A stretch of 22,006 nucleotides of DNA from NCBI GenBank assembly GCA_003250275.1, contig QKGW01000210.1, positions 1-22,006 of the forward strand. The letters are read 5' to 3'. This document shows, piece by piece, positions 7,418-13,995 of this stretch. The notes under the pieces were generated by a model. It saw only the letters and a list, made by a program, of their open reading frames with translations, was not told the DNA's origin and did no database searches. Every line of letters starts with the position of its first letter. Within the stretch, counting starts at the first letter, position 1. This DNA comes from Alphaproteobacteria bacterium (lineage in GTDB: Bacteria; Pseudomonadota; Alphaproteobacteria; Rhodospirillales; Rhodospirillaceae). Position numbers and translations under genes: made by a program.

Positions 7418-7483
7418 ATGTGCCCATACGATGCCGTTCTGTTCGACCTGTCGACGGCGCTGCTCGACAGCTGGTCTCTGTAG
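7418..7483 (+). pseudogene. 5' stub of a HAD-superfamily hydrolase gene
   Basis: A short frame with a good Shine-Dalgarno sequence (AGGAGA, seven bases before the ATG) encodes MCPYDAVLFDLSTALLDSW, then SL and a TAG stop. This is the N-terminus of a haloacid-dehalogenase-type hydrolase: YDAVLFDL is the motif I strand with the catalytic aspartate, followed by the usual T-LLDSW helix. Full-length members are about 200 residues or more; here homology stops after 21. The downstream bases do not continue a HAD protein in any frame I could follow, so a deletion or rearrangement is more likely than a single stop. The stub is third in the PLP enzyme-RidA unit, suggesting that a HAD hydrolase once belonged to the pathway. 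Confidence 0.6.
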
Positions 7484-7509
7484 GGCGGTACGAAGGATCC
7501 GCTCGTTCA

Positions 7510-7540
7510 CACCGAAGCAGGCTAAAAGCCTGCGTAGGTG
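7510..7540. repeat. Imperfect palindrome (REP-like hairpin)
   Basis: CACC-gaa-GCAGGC-taaaa-GCCTGC-gta-GGTG folds as a two-part stem with a symmetric 3x3 internal loop and a five-base loop. It lies 27 bp after the broken HAD stub, in a non-coding patch. It could be a terminator for the RidA transcript (no U-tract) or a single copy of a genome-wide palindromic element. Confidence 0.45.
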
Positions 7541-7606
7541 CAGGGAGGGCGCGGCCCGTTCGAAATTCTCTCCCAGAAACGAAATTCCTAAATCAATACA
7601 ACGCAC

Positions 7607-7632
7607 AAGCGGGCAACATTAGTCGCCCGCTT
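7607..7632. terminator. Probable bidirectional terminator between convergent operons
   Basis: AAGCGGGC - ten bases - GCCCGCTT forms an 8-bp perfect stem located 53 bp beyond the isoaspartyl peptidase stop on the minus strand and about 200 bp after RidA on the plus strand. The plus-strand trailer is moderately T-rich (CGTCGTTTCTATAT) and the minus-strand trailer is GTGCGTTGTATTG. There is no clean U-tract, so the call rests on stem quality and the convergent position. Confidence 0.5.
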
Positions 7633-7685
7633 CGTCGTTTCTATATCTGTCATAGCCGCCGGGAAACAGGGGGATGGGGCAGGCC

Positions 7686-8663
7686 TCAGGTTGATGCCTG
7701 GATTCGCCAGTCCTCGCGGTGAATCGCGCTATGTGCAATGCCATCGGGAGCAATGAACCCGCGATACATTCCGTCGCAATTGAAGGGCAGGGAGAGGTTC
7801 CCCTTGGCATCGAGAGCGATCAGTCCGCCCGAACCGCCGATCGGAGCGAGTACGTTGTTGGCGACGTCATCTGCCGCTTCGGCGAGGCTCTGTCCGCCCC
7901 AGCGCATCCGCGCGGCGATCTCGTGGGCGGCGGCGACACGGATGAACAGCTCTCCTTGCCCGGTCGCGGAAATCGCACAGGTGGCGTTGTCGGCCCAGGT
8001 GCCCGCGCCGATCACGGGGCTGTCGCCGACGCGTCCGGGGGTTTTGGCGGTGATGCCGCCGGTGGAGGTGGCGGCGGCGAGGTTGCCGTGGACGTCCAAT
8101 GCCACCGCGCCGACGGTCCCGTGACGGTCGGCGTCGCTGCGCGTGTCGGCGCTGTTCGCAGCGCGGCGCGCCATCTCCTGGCGCAACGCGTCGAGGCGAC
8201 GTTCGGTACCGAACCATGCGGAGGGCATGAACTCCAGGCCGACCTCGCGGCAGAAGCGCATCGCGCCTTCACCCGCCAGGAACACGTGGGCGCTCTTCTC
8301 CATCACCGCGCGCGCGGCCAATACGGGATTGCGCGGTCCGCAGATTCCGGCGATCGCTCCGGCGCGGCCAGTTGCGCCGTCCATGACCGCGGCATCCATC
8401 TCGTGGGTTTCGTCCGTTGTGTAGACGGCGCCATGCCCGGCGTTGAACAGCGGGTTCTCCTCAAGCGCGACCACCGTTCGGGTGACTGCGTCGAGCGCCG
8501 TGCCGCCGGATTTCAGGACGGCGTGTCCGGCTGCGAGCGCGGTGCGGATGCCATCGTGGTAGGCGTTGGTGAGGTCCGGCGTCAGGGATGCGGCGGGAAT
8601 GGTTCCCGCGCCGCCGTGCAGCGCGAGGATCGGGGCTTGGGACACGGAGAAAGCTCCCTTCAT
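7686..8663 (-). CDS. iaaA: Isoaspartyl peptidase / plant-type L-asparaginase (Ntn hydrolase)
   Basis: A 325-residue Ntn hydrolase of the isoaspartyl peptidase family. LALHGGAGTI lies near residues 13-22 and NPLFNAGHGAV near 70-80. The autoprocessing site HGTVGAVALD places the nucleophile at T183 (predicted cleavage G182-T183), and the substrate-binding segment ATSTGGITAKTPGRVGDSP follows. The precursor should split into alpha and beta chains. The enzyme hydrolyses beta-aspartyl dipeptides and asparagine; the E. coli homologue is encoded beside the gsi genes. The ATG at 8663 is two bases after the M55 peptidase stop; no strong Shine-Dalgarno sequence is visible, so coupling is likely. The longer upstream frame is antisense noise. 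This is the last gene of the gsi-like operon, with a hairpin 53 bp downstream. Confidence 0.92.
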   Translation of the reverse strand: MKGAFSVSQAPILALHGGAGTIPAASLTPDLTNAYHDGIRTALAAGHAVLKSGGTALDAVTRTVVALEENPLFNAGHGAVYTTDETHEMDAAVMDGATGRAGAIAGICGPRNPVLAARAVMEKSAHVFLAGEGAMRFCREVGLEFMPSAWFGTERRLDALRQEMARRAANSADTRSDADRHGTVGAVALDVHGNLAAATSTGGITAKTPGRVGDSPVIGAGTWADNATCAISATGQGELFIRVAAAHEIAARMRWGGQSLAEAADDVANNVLAPIGGSGGLIALDAKGNLSLPFNCDGMYRGFIAPDGIAHSAIHREDWRIQAST

Positions 8664-8665
8664 GG

Positions 8666-9484
8666 TCAGTGCAGAGACGCCGCCATCGCGGCGGCGACAT
8701 TGACCCAGCGCACCGCGTCGGCGGCGGAGGTTACCGGCAGGCGCACGCGGGTGGGGGCGAGGCGTTCCGCCACCGGAATGGTGGCGACGAGGTCGGCGAG
8801 GGCCGCTGAGGTCATGTCGAGGACCAGGTCTTGCGGTGTCTCGAGACGTAGCGGCGGAATGTCCCGTGCGCGTTTTACCGCCTGGGCGGTGGCGGCACGG
8901 ATCAAAGCGCGGGCGACGACGGGGTGCAGGGACTCGGCGGTGCGGTTGCCGAGCGCATACTTGGTGGTCACCCGTTCGGCGTGAGGGAACCACTCGGCGC
9001 AGCGGGCGGCGCAGATATCGTCACCGGAGATCATCGCCACCGGAATGCCGCGCTCCCCCGCGTAGGCGCCGTAAAGCGCGGCTTCGCTCATCCGCGCGCC
9101 ATCGAGTTCAACGGCACGGAACGCCATGCTCGACGTGGTGTGCGCAAGCACGCCGAAATCGCCTGCCGGGGCGTGGAAGCCGGTGCAGAGAATCGCGTCC
9201 GTTCCGTCCGAGAGGCCGGCGAACATGTTGAACGGTTTGGGCTTGCCCTGGATGACGCGGGCGCGCGGGTCCAGGTGTTCGGGAAGAAGATTGATCATCG
9301 AACCATGGGCGTCGTTGACGACGATGTCGTCGGCCCCGGCATCGGCCGCACCCGCGATCGCGGCGTTGACTTCCTCGGTCATCAGAAGCCGCGCCCGCTC
9401 GTATTCTGAATTGCCCGCCGCGCACTGCTGCGGCGACACCACTCCGGCAGTGCCTTCGATGTCGGCGCAGATGTAGATCTTCAT
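8666..9484 (-). CDS. M55 family D-aminopeptidase (DppA-type)
   Basis: A 272-residue zinc peptidase of family M55. Metal ligands fall where they do in Bacillus subtilis DppA: D8 and E10 (ADIEGTAGV), H60 (NDAHG), H104 (TGFHAPAG), and a glutamate near 134. H115 (LAHTTSS) matches the position of the proposed catalytic residue. Family members remove N-terminal D-amino acids such as D-Ala from short peptides and assemble as a decamer. The start codon overlaps the P1 peptidase stop (ATGA, 9481-9484). In B. subtilis the dppA gene also leads a peptide transport operon, so the link with a peptide importer recurs. Here it should act in the cytoplasm on peptides brought in by the Gsi-like transporter. 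Confidence 0.93.
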   Translation of the reverse strand: MKIYICADIEGTAGVVSPQQCAAGNSEYERARLLMTEEVNAAIAGAADAGADDIVVNDAHGSMINLLPEHLDPRARVIQGKPKPFNMFAGLSDGTDAILCTGFHAPAGDFGVLAHTTSSMAFRAVELDGARMSEAALYGAYAGERGIPVAMISGDDICAARCAEWFPHAERVTTKYALGNRTAESLHPVVARALIRAATAQAVKRARDIPPLRLETPQDLVLDMTSAALADLVATIPVAERLAPTRVRLPVTSAADAVRWVNVAAAMAASLH

Positions 9485-10533
9485 CGTTTGTTTTCTCCAG
9501 TGAGCCAGTCGGCCAGCGATGGCCGAGAGTGCCCGTCGCGTCCGATGTACGCGGGCGCGGCGCAAAGTGCGTTCAGGACCGCCTCGCGCGTCGCTTCGGC
9601 GGCGGCGCGGAACAGCACGTCGATGCGGTCCTCGGCGATTTCCTGCGTCTCCAGCACCGCCGCGCCTTCGTGGGGAAGGCGGCGAGCCGTGGAAAAGGCG
9701 AGCGCGATGTCGCCGCTGCCGTTTCCCCAGAACGATCCGAGCCAGGAGATCCCGGCTCCGCCACGTTGCGCGACGCGGCGGAGCTGCCGGGATGCGAGCG
9801 GCGCGTCGGTGGCCAGCACGATGATGATGGAACCGCGCTCGGGGATGTCGGAGATGTCGTCGGGACTGGGGCGGCGGCCGTCGGGAAGGACCAGATCGCC
9901 TGCCTTACCGAAGTTGGCGAGAACCAGCGCGCCGAGCGTGAACGGGCATCCCGCGAGGTCGAGACGCCGCGACGCCGTGCCGATTCCGCCCTTGAAGCCG
10001 AAACAACTCATCCCCGTGCCCGCACCCACCGCGCCTTGCGTGGGCGACAGCGTGCCTTCCGGCCCAGACGCCGCGGCAAGGGCGGCCTCGGCATCCGCCT
10101 CGGTCAACGCCATCGCCTGGATGTCGTTGAGAAAGCCGTCGTTACATTCGCATACCAGCGGATTGACGGTGGAGGTTTCGCGGCCGACGGCCGGATTGGC
10201 GCGGATCGCGTCGCGCACCAGGGCGGTGAAACCGACGCCGACGGAAAAGGTGTTGGTCAGCAGGATCGGCGTCTCGATGCTGCCAAGCTCCGCCACCTGC
10301 ATCAGCCCGGAGCTTTTGCCGAAGCCGTTGATCACCGAGACGGCGGCGGGCACCTTGTCGCGGAAGAGGTTGCCGCCATGGGGCAGAATCGCGGTGAAGC
10401 CGGTATTCAGATTGCCGTCGCGCCGGGTGTGGTGGCCGACACGCACGCCCGCGACGTCGGTGATCGCGTTGGTGGCGCCGGTGGGCGTCGCATCGGGAAT
10501 CAGGCCGAAATCGCGGGCAAGGCGGTCAGACAT
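9481..10533 (-). CDS. P1 family aminopeptidase (DmpA/BapA-type, self-processing)
   Basis: A 350-residue peptidase of the DmpA (DOM) family. It starts with GLIPDATPTGATNAITDVAGVRVGH-like sequence, typical of the family. It contains NTFSVGVGF near 94-102, VNPLVCECNDG near 123-133, and the processing site ERGSIIIVLATDAPL, which places the nucleophilic serine at S235 after G234. Characterised members cut between these residues to form alpha and beta chains and release N-terminal L-, D- or beta-amino acids from small peptides. The ATG at 10533 overlaps the gsiD stop by eight bases; the frame extends further upstream but only antisense to gsiD. No signal peptide is evident. Position in the operon suggests it degrades the imported peptides. 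Confidence 0.92.
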   Translation of the reverse strand: MSDRLARDFGLIPDATPTGATNAITDVAGVRVGHHTRRDGNLNTGFTAILPHGGNLFRDKVPAAVSVINGFGKSSGLMQVAELGSIETPILLTNTFSVGVGFTALVRDAIRANPAVGRETSTVNPLVCECNDGFLNDIQAMALTEADAEAALAAASGPEGTLSPTQGAVGAGTGMSCFGFKGGIGTASRRLDLAGCPFTLGALVLANFGKAGDLVLPDGRRPSPDDISDIPERGSIIIVLATDAPLASRQLRRVAQRGGAGISWLGSFWGNGSGDIALAFSTARRLPHEGAAVLETQEIAEDRIDVLFRAAAEATREAVLNALCAAPAYIGRDGHSRPSLADWLTGENKR

Positions 10534-11404
10534 TCTTGAGCTTCGGGTCCAGGGCGTCGCGCAAGCCATCGCCCAGCAGGTTGAAGGCAAGCACGGTCAC
10601 GAAGATGGCCATGCCGGGATAGAAGGTGACGTGACTGGCGACGCCGATGAAGCTGCGGCCGTCCGCCAGCATCGCGCCCCATTCGGGGCTCGGCGGTTGC
10701 GCGCCGAGGCCGATGAAGCTGAGTGCCGCGGCGGTGAGGATCGAGGTGCCGACGCGCATCGAGAAATAGACGATCACCGACGGCAAGGCGCCGGGAAGGA
10801 TGTGGCGCAGCATCAGCCAGCGGCTCTTGACGCCGATCGCGCGTGCCGCGTCGACGTAGGGCGCGGACTTCAGCGCCAGGGTCGAGCCGCGCACCAGGCG
10901 CGCGAACACCGGTACCGAGAACACCGCTACCGCGTAGATGACGTTGTCGATGCCCGGTCCGAGGATGGCGATCACGCCGATCGCCAGCAGAATGCCGGGG
11001 AATGCCAGCAGCACGTCCGAGGAGCGCATGATCAGGCTGTCGAGCCAACGGCCGTAGAAGCCGGAGATCAGGCCGAGACCGATGCCGACGATACCGCCGA
11101 TCGACACCGAGAGGAACCCGACCGCGAGGGAGATCCGTCCCCCCCAGATGATGCGGCTGAGGATGTCGCGCCCGAAGGCGTCGGTGCCCGCCCAGTGGGC
11201 GGCCGAGGGCGGGGCGAGAATGTTGGCGTAATCGGCGGCGGTGGGGTCGTAGGGCGCGACCCATGGGGCGAACACGGCGGAGAGCACCAGCAATAGCAGC
11301 AAGGCGGCGGAGACCAGCGCGACCTTGCGGCGGCGCAAGCGGTTCCAGAACTCGCGCAGCGGGCTGCGCACGCCGGGGGAGGCGATGACGGCGGCGTCGC
11401 TCAT
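10526..11404 (-). CDS. gsiD: ABC transporter permease, GsiD/DppC-type
   Basis: A 292-residue inner-membrane permease of the dipeptide/glutathione family. The cytoplasmic N-terminus carries the usual REFWNRLRRRKVAL sequence, followed by the first membrane segment (about 33-53), a periplasmic loop with HWAGTDAFGRDILSRIIWGGRISL, and four or five further membrane segments. The ATPase-coupling EAA loop is seen as DAARAIGVKSRWLMLRHILPGALP. Length is close to E. coli GsiD (303 residues). It pairs with the GsiC-like permease, whose stop codon it overlaps (ATGA at 11401-11404). The dppC/gsiD distinction rests on the operon as a whole (fused ATPase, isoaspartyl peptidase), not on this protein alone. 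Confidence 0.9.
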   Translation of the reverse strand: MSDAAVIASPGVRSPLREFWNRLRRRKVALVSAALLLLLVLSAVFAPWVAPYDPTAADYANILAPPSAAHWAGTDAFGRDILSRIIWGGRISLAVGFLSVSIGGIVGIGLGLISGFYGRWLDSLIMRSSDVLLAFPGILLAIGVIAILGPGIDNVIYAVAVFSVPVFARLVRGSTLALKSAPYVDAARAIGVKSRWLMLRHILPGALPSVIVYFSMRVGTSILTAAALSFIGLGAQPPSPEWGAMLADGRSFIGVASHVTFYPGMAIFVTVLAFNLLGDGLRDALDPKLKNV

Positions 11405-12321
11405 TTGAAGCGGATCTCCGGGTTGGCGACGGCGTAGAGCACATCGACGGTGAGATTGATGAGAATGAATTCCAGAGAGAACAGCAGGATTTCCGCCTGG
11501 ATCACCGGATAGTCGCGATAGGCGACCGAGTCCACCAGAAGACGTCCGAGGCCGGGCCAGGAGAACACCGTCTCCACCACGATCGACCCGCCGAGGAGGA
11601 AGCCGAACTGCAGGCCGACCATGGTGATCACCGGGATCAGCGCGTTCCGGAGGGTGTGCTTCCAGATCACCGCGCGCGCATACACGCCCTTGGCGTGGGC
11701 GGTGCGGATGTAGTCCTCGCGCGAGATTTCGATGAACGCCGAACGGGTGAAGCGCGCCATCACCGCGGCGACGCCGAGGCCCAGCGTGAACGACGGCATG
11801 ATCAGGCTCTTAGCGCTTTCGAAACCTCCCGTCGGCAACCATCCGAGACGCACCGAGAACAAGTCGATCAGGAGCAGGCCAAGCCAGAACGCCGGAAACG
11901 AGATGCCGGAAACGGCGATGAACATGCCGACGTAGTCGGGCCAACGGCCGCGCTTGACCGCCGAGGCAACGCCGATCAGCAGGCCGAAGACGGTCGCCCA
12001 CGCCATCGCGCAGACGGTCAGCCAGATGGTCGGCGTCAGGCGGAGACCGATCTCCTCGACCACCGGAATGCGGGTCTTGAGCGAGTTGCCGAAGTCGCCC
12101 TGGACGGCATGCCAGAGGAACAGGACGAATTGTTCGTGGATCGGCCGGTCGAGGCCGAGGCTGCGGCGGACGTTTTCGATGTCCTGGAGCGTGGCTTCCG
12201 GTCCGGCGACGAGGCGCGCGGGGTCCCCGGGCAGCATGTGCACGAACAGGAACACCAGCAGCGCGATCACCAGAATCACCGGGACGATGCCCACGATGCG
12301 GCGGATCAGGTAGTTGAGCAT
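11401..12321 (-). CDS. gsiC: ABC transporter permease, GsiC/DppB-type
   Basis: A 306-residue permease, the same length as E. coli GsiC. The N-terminus MLNYLIRRIVGIVPVILVIALLVFLFVHMLPGDPA-type segment is the first membrane helix followed by the conserved LPGDPA motif. About six membrane segments can be followed, and the EAA loop appears as RTAHAKGVYARAVIWKHTLRNALIPVI. It forms the inner-membrane channel with the GsiD-like subunit. The ATG at 12321 lies 88 bp after the binding-protein stop, the largest gap inside the core transporter genes. That gap holds a strong stem-loop. Confidence 0.91.
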   Translation of the reverse strand: MLNYLIRRIVGIVPVILVIALLVFLFVHMLPGDPARLVAGPEATLQDIENVRRSLGLDRPIHEQFVLFLWHAVQGDFGNSLKTRIPVVEEIGLRLTPTIWLTVCAMAWATVFGLLIGVASAVKRGRWPDYVGMFIAVSGISFPAFWLGLLLIDLFSVRLGWLPTGGFESAKSLIMPSFTLGLGVAAVMARFTRSAFIEISREDYIRTAHAKGVYARAVIWKHTLRNALIPVITMVGLQFGFLLGGSIVVETVFSWPGLGRLLVDSVAYRDYPVIQAEILLFSLEFILINLTVDVLYAVANPEIRFK

Positions 12322-12357
12322 ATGGACGGCCTCGGTCCTTCGGATGGATTTCGTAGA

Positions 12358-12390
12358 AGGAGAGGGGGCGCGGTACGCGCCTCCTCCCCT
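12358..12390 (-). terminator. Intercistronic stem-loop between gsiB and gsiC
   Basis: A GC-rich inverted repeat has an inner perfect stem GGCGCG-gta-CGCGCC (plus-strand reading, 12367-12381). Outer arms extend it to about 15 bp with one mismatch and one G-T pair. It lies directly after the binding-protein gene and before the permease genes. There is no U-tract, so partial termination or protection of the binding-protein mRNA 3' end is more likely than full termination. Such elements are common where a binding protein must be made in excess of its membrane partners. Confidence 0.5.
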
Positions 12391-12409
12391 CGGTGTGGCG
12401 TGAAGCGGC

Positions 12410-13942
12410 TTACTTGAATTCGGCCTTTTCGAAGTTCAGACCGCCGTCCGGCGCGGCAAACGCACCGGAGAGTCCCTTCGCCTGACCGACGAGGATTTCG
12501 TCGTCGGTCAGGAAAATCCACGGGGCGTCCTTCCAGATCTGCTCCTGGGCGGTCTTGTAGGCGGCGGCGCGCTTGGCGTCGTCGGCGGTGGCGATGCCCG
12601 CCTTGATCGCGGCGTCGTTCACGTCGCTTTTATAGTAGGCGACGTTGAACAGCTTCGGCGGGAAGCTCTGTCCGTAGAACAGCGGACGGGTCGCCCAGTC
12701 GATGTCGCCGGTGGAGGCCGACCAGCCGCCGTACTGCAGTTGCACGGTGGCGTCCTCGGGCTTCTGCACGCTCCAGACGCGCTGCGCCTCGACACCCGCT
12801 TCGAGCGGGGTCACGGTCGCCTTCACACCGACCTGGGCGAGTTGCTGTTGGATGAACTGCATCGCACGGATGTAGGTGGAGTTGTTTTTCGAGAAGATTT
12901 CGGTCTCGAAGCCGTTGGGGTATCCGGCCTCTTTCAAGAGAGCCTTGGCCTTGGCCGGGTCATACGCCCAGCCGCCCTTCTGCACGGTGGTGGAATACTT
13001 CAAGAGGTCCGGCACCGGCCCTTCGGCGGGCTTGCAGTAGCCGCCGTAGACGACCTTACAGAACGCATTCTTGTCCACCGCGTAGTTGAGCGCCTGGCGC
13101 ACGCGGATGTCGTCGAACGGTTTCTTCATCGTATTCATCGCGACGTAGCGGATGATGATCGACGGCACCTTGACGACTTCGAGCTTCTGGTTGGCCTTGA
13201 CCACCGGGGCCAGCTCGGACGGCAACGGGTAGACGAACGACGCCTCGCCCGCCTGCAGCATGGCGATGCGGCTGCCGTTTTCCGGGACCGACTTGAACAC
13301 CACGCCGTCGACCTTCGGGTAGCCCTTGCGCCAGTAGTTCTCGTTCTTCACCGTCTCGAACAGGTCGCCGGACCATTTCTTGAACTTGTAGGGGCCGGTC
13401 CCGACCGGGTTGCGGTCGATGTCCTTGCCGTACTTCGCGAGCGCGGCCGGGGAAACTATGAAGGTGCCGGCGTGGGCGAGGTTGTTGACCAGCGCTCCGA
13501 ATGGCTCCTTGAGGATGAACTTGACGGTGTAGGGATCGACCACTTCGACCCGATCGACCATGCTGACCAGGCTTTGACGCTTGGTCGGGACCTTGGAGTC
13601 GCGCACGCGGTCGATGTTGATCTTTACCGCCTCGGCGTTGAAGTCGGTGCCGTCGTGGAACTTCACGCCCTTGCGCAGGTGGAAGGTGAACTCGGTGGCG
13701 TCGGCATTGGCCTCGTAGCTGGTCGCCAGCAGGGGTTCCAGCTGCATCTTCGAATCGAAGCCGTAGAGCCCCTGATAGATGTTGCGTTGCGCCCCCGCAG
13801 AGAGAGTGTCGTTGGCATTCGGCGGATCGAGGGTGGTCAGGTTGTCGGCCACGCCGACCACCAGGGTCTTGGCCTCGGCGGCGCCGAAGGTCACGGCCGT
13901 CGCCAGGGCGGTGGCGGCCAAAGCCAGAGTCATGTGTCTCAT
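12410..13942 (-). CDS. gsiB: ABC transporter periplasmic binding protein, GsiB-type
   Basis: A 510-residue SBP_bac_5 family binding protein, close to E. coli GsiB in length (512). A Sec signal peptide (residues 1-24, ending GAAEA before KTLVVG) is cleaved to give a periplasmic protein. Sequence blocks typical of GsiB include TTLDPPNANDTLS, YQGLYGFD, NPVGTGPYKF, KPFDDIRVRQALNYAVD and GGWSASTGDIDWATRPLF. It should capture glutathione or related short peptides and hand them to the permease pair. The ATG at 13942 follows GGAGG ten bases upstream; a longer frame reads antisense-like noise into gsiA. It is 53 bp after gsiA. The ligand is not proven; the similarity favours a glutathione-type tripeptide over generic dipeptides. 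Confidence 0.92.
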   Translation of the reverse strand: MRHMTLALAATALATAVTFGAAEAKTLVVGVADNLTTLDPPNANDTLSAGAQRNIYQGLYGFDSKMQLEPLLATSYEANADATEFTFHLRKGVKFHDGTDFNAEAVKINIDRVRDSKVPTKRQSLVSMVDRVEVVDPYTVKFILKEPFGALVNNLAHAGTFIVSPAALAKYGKDIDRNPVGTGPYKFKKWSGDLFETVKNENYWRKGYPKVDGVVFKSVPENGSRIAMLQAGEASFVYPLPSELAPVVKANQKLEVVKVPSIIIRYVAMNTMKKPFDDIRVRQALNYAVDKNAFCKVVYGGYCKPAEGPVPDLLKYSTTVQKGGWAYDPAKAKALLKEAGYPNGFETEIFSKNNSTYIRAMQFIQQQLAQVGVKATVTPLEAGVEAQRVWSVQKPEDATVQLQYGGWSASTGDIDWATRPLFYGQSFPPKLFNVAYYKSDVNDAAIKAGIATADDAKRAAAYKTAQEQIWKDAPWIFLTDDEILVGQAKGLSGAFAAPDGGLNFEKAEFK

Positions 13943-13995
13943 TCGGATGAAACCTCCATTATGCGGCGGCCTGTCGTTGGACGTGCGGGGATCCC

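Larger units (their letters stand above)
7484..7685. other. Non-coding scar between convergent operons
   Basis: About 200 bp between the HAD stub (+) and the isoaspartyl peptidase stop (-) contain no supportable gene. Short frames here have no family character. The stretch is locally AT-richer (for example around 7563-7605) and holds two hairpins, annotated separately. It looks like the remnant of the deletion that removed the rest of the HAD gene. Confidence 0.5.

Noticed and set aside
7410..7622. Short plus-strand frame through the HAD stub region encoding a Cys/Arg-rich peptide
   Set aside because: No family character, and it competes with a recognisable HAD N-terminus in another frame that has a better ribosome-binding site.
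9488..11296. 602-codon open frame on the plus strand opposite the P1 peptidase and gsiD genes
   Set aside because: Low-complexity Arg/Ala/Ser/Pro translation with no family motif, antisense to two clear genes; typical of high-GC shadow frames.
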